In this document: one piece after another, positions 7,254 to 14,360 of the stretch
How positions within the stretch are numbered: the first letter of the stretch is position 1
Layout of the letters: every line of letters begins with the position of its first letter
Source: JAIBJN01 sp035461525
GTDB lineage: Bacteria > Actinomycetota > Thermoleophilia > Gaiellales > Gaiellaceae
DNA: 19,194 bases
Direction of reading: 5' to 3'
Assembly: GCA_035461525.1 (NCBI GenBank)
Contig: DATHVD010000092.1
Coordinates: 1 to 19,194, forward strand
Notes under the pieces: model-generated
Told to the model about the DNA's origin: nothing
Seen by the model: the letters and a program-made list of their open reading frames with translations, nothing else
Databases searched by the model: none
Position numbers and translations under genes: made by a program

Positions 7254-8623
7254 CCGGACGACCCCTACTCCGCCTGCTCGTTCTGGCCGTCGTCGCGCTC
7301 GCCTGCGGGCTCGCGGCCGACCCGGCCGCGGCGGCGTTCGTCGGCGAGAACGGGAAGATCTCCTACAACCGTTGGGTGTACGGCGTCCGCTACGACGTCT
7401 ACTCCGTCAAGCCGGACGGAACCGGCAAGCGCTTCAACCTTCTCGGCGACGGCGAGCTCTCCGTCGACGACCCCGCGTACTCGCCCGACGGCGACCGGAT
7501 CGCGTACGCCTACCACTGGACACGAGGGAAGAAGCTGTACGGCGCACTGGCCGTCGAGAACGACGATCCGAACCGCAACGGCTACCTCGAGCTGACCGTC
7601 GTCCGCAGCTCCTGGGGCGTGCCCTGGGACCCGACGTGGTCCCCGGACGGCTCGCGGATCGCCTTCACGAGCGGCCGGGACGGCGACTACGAGCTCTACG
7701 TCGTCTCCGCGTCGGGCGGGGCGCCGGCCCGGCTGACGCGGAACAGCAGGCCCGACGTCGAGCCCGCGTGGTCGCCGGACGGGCGCAGGATCGCCTTCAC
7801 CAGCCGACGCGGCGGCAACGTGGACGTCTACGTCCTGACGCTGGCCGGCGGCAAGGTGACGCGGATGACGCGCAGCCCCCGCGTCGAGGCGTTCCCAAGC
7901 TGGTCGCCCGACGGGCGCAGGATCGCGTTCTGGGGCAAGGGCTCCGGCGACGCCGAGCTCTACTTCGTCGACGTCGGCACGCGCCGGGTGCGGCAGGTGA
8001 CGAGGAACCAGGCGCCCGACTACGACCCGGCCTGGTCTCCCGACGGAGAGAAGCTCGTCTTCTCCGGCCGGCGCAAGGGCACGTGGGACATCTTCACCAT
8101 GGACGAGGGCGGCGGGCGGCTTCGCAACCTCACGCGCGACAAGACCCCCGACGCCTGGCCGGACTGGCAGCCGCGCTGCCATCTCACCGGTTCCGAGGAT
8201 GGGCCCTCGACCCTCGTCGGCACGGACGCCCCGGAGCTCGTGTGCAGCCTCGGCGCCGGGGACACCGTCGACGCGGGCGGCGGCAACGACACCGTCTTCG
8301 GCCGCGACGGCGACGACGTCCTGGACGGCGGCGAGGGAAACGACGTCCTCGTCGGCGGCCCGGGTGCCGACACGCTGACCGGCGGCGCGGGCGCCGACCT
8401 CCTGAACGCGCTCGACGGAGCGGGCGGGGACGTCGTCGAAGGCGACGCCTCCGACCTCTGCTACGCCGACCCGGCCGACGTCGTCACGGGCTGCGCGGCG
8501 AGCCCGTTCCTGCCCGGCGTCGCCGCGGGCTCCGCAGGCGGGCTCGAGACGGGTGCCGGGGGTCGAGCGCGCTCCACAGCGCGCCGGTGGCTTCCGCAAG
8601 CGAACCTCTTCTTCGGAGAGTGA
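7250..8623 (+). CDS. Secreted TolB-like beta-propeller with C-terminal RTX repeats
   Basis: 457 residues. The signal peptide is VTGRPLLRLLVLAVVALACG with cleavage near AAAA|FVGE. Five to six PD40/TolB repeats follow (about 35-310), each carrying a W/YSPDG motif: AYSPDGDRIAY, TWSPDGSRIAFTS, AWSPDGRRIAFTS, SWSPDGRRIAFW, AWSPDGEKLVFSG. Residues about 330-400 hold hemolysin-type calcium-binding nonapeptides (GGGNDTVFG, GDDVLDGGEGND, GGPGADTLTGGAGAD), which fold as a parallel beta-roll when Ca2+ is present. Two late cysteines (CYADPADVVTGC) could form a disulfide. The propeller resembles the TolB domain but lacks its N-terminal half, so this is probably a surface or extracellular protein, not Tol-Pal TolB. 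Ligand and role are unknown. Confidence 0.9.
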   Translation: MTGRPLLRLLVLAVVALACGLAADPAAAAFVGENGKISYNRWVYGVRYDVYSVKPDGTGKRFNLLGDGELSVDDPAYSPDGDRIAYAYHWTRGKKLYGALAVENDDPNRNGYLELTVVRSSWGVPWDPTWSPDGSRIAFTSGRDGDYELYVVSASGGAPARLTRNSRPDVEPAWSPDGRRIAFTSRRGGNVDVYVLTLAGGKVTRMTRSPRVEAFPSWSPDGRRIAFWGKGSGDAELYFVDVGTRRVRQVTRNQAPDYDPAWSPDGEKLVFSGRRKGTWDIFTMDEGGGRLRNLTRDKTPDAWPDWQPRCHLTGSEDGPSTLVGTDAPELVCSLGAGDTVDAGGGNDTVFGRDGDDVLDGGEGNDVLVGGPGADTLTGGAGADLLNALDGAGGDVVEGDASDLCYADPADVVTGCAASPFLPGVAAGSAGGLETGAGGRARSTARRWLPQANLFFGE

Positions 8624-8634
8624 AGCGGCCACCG

Positions 8635-8668
8635 CGCCGGTGGTCCGCCCCGGCGCGGACCACCGGCG
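8635..8668 (+). terminator. Perfect 14-bp hairpin after the TolB/RTX gene
   Basis: The arm 8635-8648 pairs without mismatch with 8655-8668 (core CCGGTGGTCCGC / GCGGACCACCGG), loop CCCGGC. It begins 12 nt after the stop codon and has no U-tract. It ends 32 nt before the next gene, separating the transcripts. Confidence 0.75.
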
Positions 8669-8682
8669 GGCGACGCGGGGCG

Positions 8683-8688
8683 TAGACT
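8683..8688 (+). promoter_or_regulatory. Putative -10 (TAGACT) of the solenoid-cyclase gene
   Basis: TAGACT predicts a start near 8695, 5 nt before the GTG at 8700, which agrees with the lack of a Shine-Dalgarno sequence. The same hexamer occurs before the GNAT gene (16148-16143, minus strand). Confidence 0.45.
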
Positions 8689-8699
8689 TCGAGCTATCC

Positions 8700-10637
8700 G
8701 TGACACAGCTCGCCGGAAACCCGCTCGACGCCGGCCGGGAGGCCGCGCGCCGGCACGCCTGGCGGGAGGCGTACGACCTCTTCCGAAGCGCTGACGAGAC
8801 CGGCGCGCTGGCGGCCGAGGATCTCCAGAGCCTCGCGGAGGCCGCATGGTGGACCGGGCGCCTCGACGAGGCGATCGACCTGCGGGAGCGCGCCTACGCC
8901 GTAGCCGCCGAGACGGGCGAGCCGAGGCGGGCGGCGATGCTCGCCCTCGCGCTGACGCAGGATCACGGCCTCCGCGGCTCGCTCAACGTCGCCGGTGGCT
9001 GGCTGGCCCGCGCGGAACGATTGCTCTCGCAGGAGCCGGAGGGCCCCGAGCATGCCCACCTCGCGCTCGTGGAGGGGATGGTCGCGCTCGACCTGGGCGA
9101 GCTGGCGCGCGCGGGGGAGCGGTTCGTCCGGGCCCGGGAGCTAACCGTCCGCTACGGCGACCGGAACCTCGAGACCCTCGCGCTCGTCTTCGAGGGCGCG
9201 CTCCTCGTCTCGACGGGCGAGGTGAAAGAGGGCCTCGGGTTACTCGACGAGGCGACGGCCGCTGCGACGAGCGGCGAGCTCGATCCGCTCTCCACCGGCA
9301 TCGTCTACTGCGTCACGATCGGCTCCTGCCAGGCGCTCGGCGACTGCGGGCGCGCCTCCGAGTGGACCGAGGCCGCCAACAGATGGTGCGACCGCCTCGA
9401 CGTCGACGGCTTCCCGGGGACGTGCCGCGTGCACCGCGCCGAGATCCTCCGGCTCAGCGGCGACTGGCCCAGGGCCGAGAAGCAGGCCGTCCAGGCGTGC
9501 GAGGAGCTCCACGACTACAACCGCCCGGTCACCGCAGCCGGCTTCTACGAGATCGGCGAGATCCGGCGGCGGCAGGGTGACTTCGCCGCCGCCGAGCAGG
9601 CGTACCGGCGGGCGGACGAGCTCGGGCGCGACCCGCAGCCGGGACTCGCCCTGCTCCGTCTCGCCCAGGGGAAGGTGGAGGCGGCCGCGGCGGGGATCCG
9701 GCGCGCGCTCGCGGACGAGCGGCTCGATCCCCTCGCTCGCTCGCGGCGCCTGCCGGCCCAGGTCGAGATAGCCCTGACGACCGGTGCGATCGCCCGGGCG
9801 CGCGAGACGGCCGAGGAGCTCGAGGCGATCGCCGACCGCTACCGCGCCGGCGCCAGCCGGACGCCGGCCTTCGAGGGCGCGGTGCAGCTCGCCTGGGGCC
9901 GGATCAGGCTCGCCGAGCACAACTGGGAGGACGCCATCGTGGCGCTGCGGGCTGCGCGAGAGACCTGGACGAGTGTCGGCGCGCCCTACGAGACGGCCCA
10001 GGCTCGCCTCCTGCTCGGCCTCGCCTACCGAGGCGATGGCGACGAGGACGGCGCGCGGGAGGAGCTGATCGCGGCGAAGGCGACCTTCGAGCGGCTCGGC
10101 GCCGTGCTCGACCTGCAACGCGCCGCCGACCTCCTCGGCGTGGCCTCGACGGCCCGGCGCACGTTCGTGTTCACCGACATCGTCGAGTCGACGAAGCTCG
10201 TCGAGGCCCTGGGGGACGACAAGTGGCGCAAGCTCCTCTCCTGGCACGACCGCACCCTGCGCGAGCAGATCGAGCAGGCCGGCGGCGAGGTGATCAAGCA
10301 GACGGGCGACGGCTACTTCGCCGCCTTCGCGACGCCGGAAGCCGCCGTCGAGGCGGCGGCGGCGATCCAGCGCGCCCTCGAAGCGCACGAGCCCGTCGCC
10401 CCGGACGTCCGCATCGGCGTGCACACCGGCGGGGCCTTCCACAGGGACGGGAACGACTACGCGGGCCAGGGCGTCCACATGGCCGCCCGGATCGGCGCGC
10501 TCGCGCGAGGCGGCGAGATCCTCGCCAGCAGCGAGAGCCTCGAGGGGGGCTCGCGCTTCGCGCTCTCGGCGCCGCGCTCGGAGACGCTCAAGGGGTTCGA
10601 CGACGCCGTCGAGCTCGTCAGCGTCGAGTGGCGCTGA
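8700..10637 (+). CDS. Helical-repeat (TPR-like) solenoid fused to a class III adenylate/guanylate cyclase domain
   Basis: 645 residues from GTG 8700, a start that matches the opening of the LuxR paralogue downstream. Residues 1-480 are TPR-like helical repeats (AAEQAYRRADELGRDPQPG, RLAQGKVEAAAAGIRRAL) with no ATPase motifs. Residues about 487-645 form a class III cyclase. FVFTDIVEST carries the first metal Asp (493), KQTGDGYFAAF the second metal Asp (537), and HMAARIGALARGGEILAS the transition-state Arg (597). The position usually occupied by Asn before AAR is His593, a known variation in actinobacterial cyclases whose effect on activity is uncertain. The enzyme should make cAMP or cGMP from NTP if active, with the solenoid as sensor or partner-binding part. 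It converges on the Usp gene with a 9-nt gap. Confidence 0.92.
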   Translation: MTQLAGNPLDAGREAARRHAWREAYDLFRSADETGALAAEDLQSLAEAAWWTGRLDEAIDLRERAYAVAAETGEPRRAAMLALALTQDHGLRGSLNVAGGWLARAERLLSQEPEGPEHAHLALVEGMVALDLGELARAGERFVRARELTVRYGDRNLETLALVFEGALLVSTGEVKEGLGLLDEATAAATSGELDPLSTGIVYCVTIGSCQALGDCGRASEWTEAANRWCDRLDVDGFPGTCRVHRAEILRLSGDWPRAEKQAVQACEELHDYNRPVTAAGFYEIGEIRRRQGDFAAAEQAYRRADELGRDPQPGLALLRLAQGKVEAAAAGIRRALADERLDPLARSRRLPAQVEIALTTGAIARARETAEELEAIADRYRAGASRTPAFEGAVQLAWGRIRLAEHNWEDAIVALRAARETWTSVGAPYETAQARLLLGLAYRGDGDEDGAREELIAAKATFERLGAVLDLQRAADLLGVASTARRTFVFTDIVESTKLVEALGDDKWRKLLSWHDRTLREQIEQAGGEVIKQTGDGYFAAFATPEAAVEAAAAIQRALEAHEPVAPDVRIGVHTGGAFHRDGNDYAGQGVHMAARIGALARGGEILASSESLEGGSRFALSAPRSETLKGFDDAVELVSVEWR

Positions 10638-10646
10638 GCCTGCGGG

Positions 10647-11087
10647 TCAGCGCACCACGACGAGCGGGCACGGCGCGTGGTGCGCGCACTGCCCGCTCAC
10701 GGAGCCCAGGAGCAGCCCGGCGAAGCCCCCGTGGCCGCGCGAGCCCACGACGAGCAGGTCCGCGTCCTGCGCCGCCTCGACGAGGATCTCGGCGGGGTGC
10801 CCCTCGCGGACGTCCGTCTCGACCTCGACTCCCGCCTCCCGGGCGCGCCCGGCGGCCTCCTCGGCAGCCTCGGCGGCCACCTCGCGGAAGGTCTGGTCGA
10901 TCGACTCCGAGACCGGCGGCACGAAGCCCGAGGGCCCGTACACTGCCGCCGGCACGTGCCACGCGGAGACGACGAGCAGCGGCGTCCCGCGCAGGCGGGC
11001 CTCCTCGATCGCCCATCCGAGCGCGCGCTCGGCGGGCTCCGAGCCGTCCACGCCCACGACGATCCGGGCGCCTCCGCTTGCGTGCAT
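10647..11087 (-). CDS. Universal stress protein (UspA family, ATP-binding type)
   Basis: 146 residues, one Usp domain. It begins IVVGVDGSEPAERALGWAIE, with the Asp that contacts adenine or Mg2+. It ends with VVGSRGHGGFAGLLLGSVS then HHAPCPLVVVR, which fits the ATP-binding signature G-2X-G-9X-G-S. The ATG at 11087 is chosen over upstream codons because GAAAGGA lies 7 nt upstream and the family start fits. A TAGGCT -10 (minus strand, 11133-11128) predicts a 34-nt leader. Its promoter region is shared with the divergent LuxR-type gene, and its 3' end faces the cyclase gene. Some actinobacterial Usps bind ATP or cAMP, which makes the cyclase next door interesting. Confidence 0.94.
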   Translation of the reverse strand: MHASGGARIVVGVDGSEPAERALGWAIEEARLRGTPLLVVSAWHVPAAVYGPSGFVPPVSESIDQTFREVAAEAAEEAAGRAREAGVEVETDVREGHPAEILVEAAQDADLLVVGSRGHGGFAGLLLGSVSGQCAHHAPCPLVVVR

Positions 11088-11127
11088 CGCCTGTCCTTTC
11101 TCGAGTGCCGACGACCCCGGTTCGCCC

Positions 11128-11137
11128 AGCCTAGCCT
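11128..11137. promoter_or_regulatory. Overlapping divergent -10 candidates between the Usp and LuxR-type genes
   Basis: The sequence AGCCTAGCCT contains TAGGCT on the minus strand (11133-11128) for usp and TAGCCT on the plus strand (11132-11137) for the LuxR-type gene. The plus-strand leader would be 84 nt. A second plus-strand candidate is TACCCT at 11171-11176. Two promoters this close would compete for RNA polymerase. Confidence 0.3.
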
Positions 11138-11227
11138 GCCGAAGGCTCCCCGGCGCACGGCCGTCGAGGTTACCCTCCGGGTGTCGAGCCGTGCGAGCGA
11201 CAGGGCGGTCGTCGGCTCGGCGACGGA

Positions 11228-12865
11228 GTGACCGGGGAACGACGCGATCAACCACTCGAGCGTGGGCGCGCCTCGTACGGGCGGCGTTCCTGGCGCGACG
11301 CCTACGAGTCGCTCGCACGCGCCGACGAGGCCGCGCCTCTGGAGCCCGGTGATCTCGAGCTCCTGGCGACCTCCGCCTACATGCTCGGCCGCGACGACGA
11401 GTACCTGAGCGTCCTGGAGCGTGCGCATCACGGCTATCTGGAGGCGGGGGAGACGCTCCGCGCGGTCAGGTGCGCGTTCTGGGTCGGCATCAACCTCGCG
11501 CTCCGCGGAGAGATGGGGCCGGCCGGCGGCTGGCTCGGCCGCGCGCAGCGGCTCCTCGGCCAGGAGGACTCGGTGGAGCGGGGTTACCTGCTCATGCCTC
11601 TCGTCTTTCGGCGCGAGGCCGAGGGTGACTTCGCAGGCGCAGCGGCCGTCGCGGCCGACGCGGCCGCCGTCGCCGACCGCTTCGACGACGCGGAGGGGCT
11701 CGCGCTCGCCGTTCAGGCCAACGGCCGCATGCTGATCAAGGCCGGCCGTGTCAGGGAGGGCCTCGCCCTGCTCGACGAGGCCATGGTGACGATCGCGGGC
11801 GGACGGGTGTCGCCGATCGTGACGGGGATCGTCTACTGCGCCGTGATCCTCGCGTGCCAGGAGGTGTACGAGCTCCGCCGGGCCCAGGAGTGGACCGCGG
11901 TCCTGTCGCGCTGGTGCGGGGAGCAGCCGGACCTCGTCGCGTTCACCGGCCGCTGCCTCGTCCACCGCGCCGAGGTCATGCAGGTGCACGGCGACTGGGA
12001 CGAGGCACTGGAGGAGGCACGGCGCGCCGCCGAGCGCCTCGAGCGCAGCTCCAACCGGGCCGCCGCCGCGCAGGCCTGCTACCGGCAGGGGGAGCTCCAT
12101 CGCCTGCGCGGCGCCTTCCGGGACGCCGAGCGCGCGTACCGGGAGGCGAGCCGGTTCGGCTGGGAGCCGCAGCCCGGCATGGCGCTCCTGCGCCTCGCCC
12201 AGGGACGGCGCGGCGCCGCCGTCGCCACGATCCGCCGGGCCCGGGCCGAGGCGAACGAGCCGCTGCGCCTCGCGAACATCCTGCCCGCGTACGTGGAAAT
12301 CCTCCTGGCCGCCGGCGACGTGGACGAGGCGGCCGACGGCTGCCGCGAGCTCGAGGAGCTCGCAGGGCTCTACGAGAGCGAGCTGCTCGCGGCGCTCTGC
12401 GCGCAGGCGCGCGGCTCCGTGATCCTCGGCACCGGCCACGCCCGCTCCGCGCTCGTCTACCTGCGGGAGGCGGTGGCAGCATGGCTCGAGGTGGGCGCAC
12501 CGTACGACGCCGCCCGGGCGCGGGCGCTCGTGGCGCAAGCCTGCGGCGCCCTCGGCGACGCCGACACCGCCGCGCTGGAGCTCGAGGCCGCCCGCGCTGC
12601 GTTCGCCGAGCTCGGCGCGGCGCCCGACCTGGCAGCGCTGGACGCTCGCGCCTCGGGGGGGGTCGACGAGAGCCACGGCCTCACGCCGCGCCAGCTCGAG
12701 GTCCTCCGCCTCGTCGCCGCCGGCAAGAGCAACCGGGAGATCGCCGCCGCACTCGTCATCAGCGAGCACACGGTCGCCCGCCACGTCCAGAACATCTTCG
12801 CCGCCCTCGGGGTGTCGTCCCGCACCGCCGCCGGCGCATTCGCGTTCGAGCACGACCTCGTCTGA
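11228..12865 (+). CDS. Helical-repeat (TPR-like) solenoid transcription factor with C-terminal LuxR HTH
   Basis: 545 residues. Residues 1-475 are TPR-like helical repeats. Residues about 484-545 are a LuxR/GerE HTH: GLTPRQLEVLRLVAAGKSN, REIAAALVISEHTVARHVQN, IFAALGVSSRTAA. There is no P-loop, so it is not a MalT/LAL ATPase regulator. The solenoid is a collinear paralogue of that in the cyclase protein: GIVYC falls at residue 200 in both, the RC.VHRAE motif follows, and QPG.ALLRLAQG falls at 315 here and 313 there. The GTG at 11228 has little Shine-Dalgarno support but keeps the paralogue alignment from the first residues. It is divergent from usp and is followed by a hairpin. Confidence 0.9.
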   Translation: MTGERRDQPLERGRASYGRRSWRDAYESLARADEAAPLEPGDLELLATSAYMLGRDDEYLSVLERAHHGYLEAGETLRAVRCAFWVGINLALRGEMGPAGGWLGRAQRLLGQEDSVERGYLLMPLVFRREAEGDFAGAAAVAADAAAVADRFDDAEGLALAVQANGRMLIKAGRVREGLALLDEAMVTIAGGRVSPIVTGIVYCAVILACQEVYELRRAQEWTAVLSRWCGEQPDLVAFTGRCLVHRAEVMQVHGDWDEALEEARRAAERLERSSNRAAAAQACYRQGELHRLRGAFRDAERAYREASRFGWEPQPGMALLRLAQGRRGAAVATIRRARAEANEPLRLANILPAYVEILLAAGDVDEAADGCRELEELAGLYESELLAALCAQARGSVILGTGHARSALVYLREAVAAWLEVGAPYDAARARALVAQACGALGDADTAALELEAARAAFAELGAAPDLAALDARASGGVDESHGLTPRQLEVLRLVAAGKSNREIAAALVISEHTVARHVQNIFAALGVSSRTAAGAFAFEHDLV

Positions 12866-12871
12866 GCCGTC

Positions 12872-12895
12872 CCCGTGGTCAGAAGTGACCACGGG
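12872..12895 (+). terminator. Hairpin terminator after the LuxR-type gene
   Basis: CCCGTGGTCA (12872-12881), loop GAAG, TGACCACGGG (12886-12895): a perfect 10-bp stem with a tetraloop, starting 7 nt after the stop. No U-tract follows. Confidence 0.75.
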
Positions 12896-12948
12896 CCTCG
12901 CAGGCGAAGTTGGTGGATCCGGGCGAGGCGGCGCCCCGTGCTCCGGCC

Positions 12949-12954
12949 TAGCGT
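12949..12954 (+). promoter_or_regulatory. Putative -10 (TAGCGT) of the flavoprotein gene
   Basis: TAGCGT predicts a start near 12961 and a 23-nt leader that includes a strong AGGAGGAG ribosome-binding site just before the ATG at 12984. No -35 was recognised. Confidence 0.4.
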
Positions 12955-12983
12955 GTCTCCGAGAGCGACGAAGAGGAGGAGAA

Positions 12984-14123
12984 ATGACGACGGAGCGCAT
13001 CGAGACCGTGATCGTCGGCGGCGGCCAGGCGGGGCTCGCCGCCGGATACCACCTCGCCAAGCGGGGCCGCGACTGCGTGATCCTGGACGCGGGCGAGCGG
13101 GTCGGAGACTCGTGGCGGAAGCGCTGGCCCTCGCTGCGACTCTACTCCCCTGCCGTGGCCGACGGACTGCCGGGCATGGCGTTCCCGGCTCCGCGCTACA
13201 CGTTCCCGACGGCGCACGAGATGGGCGACTACCTCGAGGCGTACGCCCAGAGGTTCTCCCTCCCGGTCCGAACGGGCGTGAAGGTCGACGGGCTGGAGCG
13301 GGACGGCGACGCCTACCTCGTCAGGGCAGGCGAGCACCGCCTCGAGGCGGAGAACGTGGTCGTGGCGGCCGGCGCCTTCCAGCACGACCACCCGGTGGTC
13401 CCGCCCTTCGCCTCCGAGCTCGACCCTGGCATCAGGCAGCTCCACTCCGCCGATTACCGGAGCCCTGCGCAGCTCGCGGACGGGCCGGTGCTGGTCGTGG
13501 GCGCCGCCCACTCGGGAGGGGACATCGCGCACGAGGTTGCGCTCGCCGGCCACCACACGGTGCTGTCGGGCCGCGACACGGGTCAGATCCCGTTCGATAT
13601 CGAGGGGCGCGCGGCGCGCCTCGTCTTCCCGGTCCTGCGGGTCGTCGCCACGCGCGTGCTGTCCGTCTCGACGCCGATCGGCCGCAAGGCCAGGCCCAAG
13701 ATCCGTGCGCACGGCGGCCCGCTCCTGCGGGTGAAGCGGGCCGACCTGGAGGCCGCCGGCGTCGACCGCGTCCTCGAGCGCACGGTCGGGGTCGAAGACG
13801 GGAAGCCCGTTCTGGCGGACGGCCGGGTCGTCGACGTCGCGAACGTGGTCTGGTGCACGGGCTTTCGCAACGACTACGGGTGGATCCGGTTTCCCGTGCC
13901 CCTCGACGCGGACGGGTACCCCGAGCAGGAGCGGGGAGTCGTCTCCTCCTCGCCCGGCCTCTATTTCGTCGGGCTGCCGTTCCTCCACTCCTTCGCCTCG
14001 ATGCTCATCCTCGGCGCGGGCCGGGACGGCGACAGGGTCGCACGGCACATCGCCTCTCGGCGCGCGGGCGCGCGCGGGCGCGCGCGGGCGCGCAGGCGTG
14101 CCCGTGCGGAGGCTGCGGCATGA
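12984..14123 (+). CDS. FAD/NAD(P)-binding flavoprotein monooxygenase-like protein (CzcO-like)
   Basis: 379 residues. The FAD-binding Rossmann motif VIVGGGQAGLAAGYHLAKRG is near residue 8. It is followed by GDSWRKRWPSLRLYSP, the typical W.R.W..L.L..P stretch of CzcO/flavin-monooxygenase-like proteins. A second dinucleotide motif, VLVVGAAHSGGDIAHE, lies near residues 170-185 (NADPH), and the late motif VVWCTGFRNDYGWI is the ATG-like FAD signature. Homologues oxygenate small organic substrates; CzcO itself was named from a cation-resistance locus. The substrate here is unknown. The last 20-odd residues (SRRAGARGRARARRRARA) come from a short GC tandem repeat and are probably not part of the fold. 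The start is fixed by a perfect Shine-Dalgarno sequence. Confidence 0.92.
   Translation: MTTERIETVIVGGGQAGLAAGYHLAKRGRDCVILDAGERVGDSWRKRWPSLRLYSPAVADGLPGMAFPAPRYTFPTAHEMGDYLEAYAQRFSLPVRTGVKVDGLERDGDAYLVRAGEHRLEAENVVVAAGAFQHDHPVVPPFASELDPGIRQLHSADYRSPAQLADGPVLVVGAAHSGGDIAHEVALAGHHTVLSGRDTGQIPFDIEGRAARLVFPVLRVVATRVLSVSTPIGRKARPKIRAHGGPLLRVKRADLEAAGVDRVLERTVGVEDGKPVLADGRVVDVANVVWCTGFRNDYGWIRFPVPLDADGYPEQERGVVSSSPGLYFVGLPFLHSFASMLILGAGRDGDRVARHIASRRAGARGRARARRRARAEAAA
14061..14097 (+). repeat. 10-bp tandem repeat (three perfect copies) at the 3' end of the flavoprotein gene
   Basis: The unit CGCGCGGGCG is present three times in a row (14061-14090) and then degenerates (CGCAGGCG). It encodes the Arg/Ala/Gly tail. 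Ten is not a multiple of three, so gain or loss of a unit shifts the C-terminal frame. Confidence 0.85.
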
Positions 14124-14314
14124 GCGAAGACCTCCCTGCTCCGCAGGGGCCCGACCGGAAGGAGGACGTCATCGTCTGGAACGCGACGGTGGCGAGGATC
14201 GCGCCGGCGCGCCGCAAGCGCGCCGGCGCGGAGAAGCCGCGGGACTCTGAGGAACGCGCTCTCGCGCCGCCGTCGGCCGAAGGCTCGGCACCTTCCTCGC
14301 GGACGACCGAGTAG
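14120..14314 (+). CDS. Hypothetical small protein, 64 residues (doubtful)
   Basis: The ORF starts in an ATGA overlap with the stop of the flavoprotein gene, which would allow coupled translation. It has GC-rich third positions. The product has an acidic start (MSEDLPAPQGPDRKED), a short hydrophobic segment (VIVWNATVARIA), then a basic Arg/Lys stretch and a Ser/Pro/Glu tail. No family was recognised. Against it, a perfect 12-bp hairpin that looks like the flavoprotein terminator lies in the middle (14200-14230) and would explain the basic ARRKRAG segment. It may be a real small coupled gene or just an open frame through a terminator. Confidence 0.35.
   Translation: MSEDLPAPQGPDRKEDVIVWNATVARIAPARRKRAGAEKPRDSEERALAPPSAEGSAPSSRTTE
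14200..14230 (+). terminator. Perfect 12-bp hairpin downstream of the flavoprotein gene
   Basis: CGCGCCGGCGCG (14200-14211), loop CCGCAAG, CGCGCCGGCGCG (14219-14230). Each arm is itself a palindrome, so the element is both a direct and an inverted repeat. It lies 77 nt after the flavoprotein stop, has no U-tract, and sits inside the doubtful small ORF. Confidence 0.5.
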
Positions 14315-14347
14315 GAGGGCGGCCCCCCGCCGGGCTTGGCCGCTCGG

Positions 14348-14353
14348 TAGGCT
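14348..14353 (+). promoter_or_regulatory. Putative -10 (TAGGCT) giving a leaderless hemolysin III mRNA
   Basis: TAGGCT ends 7 nt before the GTG at 14361, so a start at 14360-14361 would give a leaderless mRNA. This agrees with the absence of a Shine-Dalgarno sequence. Confidence 0.45.
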
Positions 14354-14360
14354 CCCGCTC

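Noticed and set aside
10697..13060. Minus-strand ORF of 787 residues over the LuxR-type gene and beyond
   Set aside because: It runs antisense through the LuxR-type gene and out of frame through usp, with no domain recognisable in its translation.
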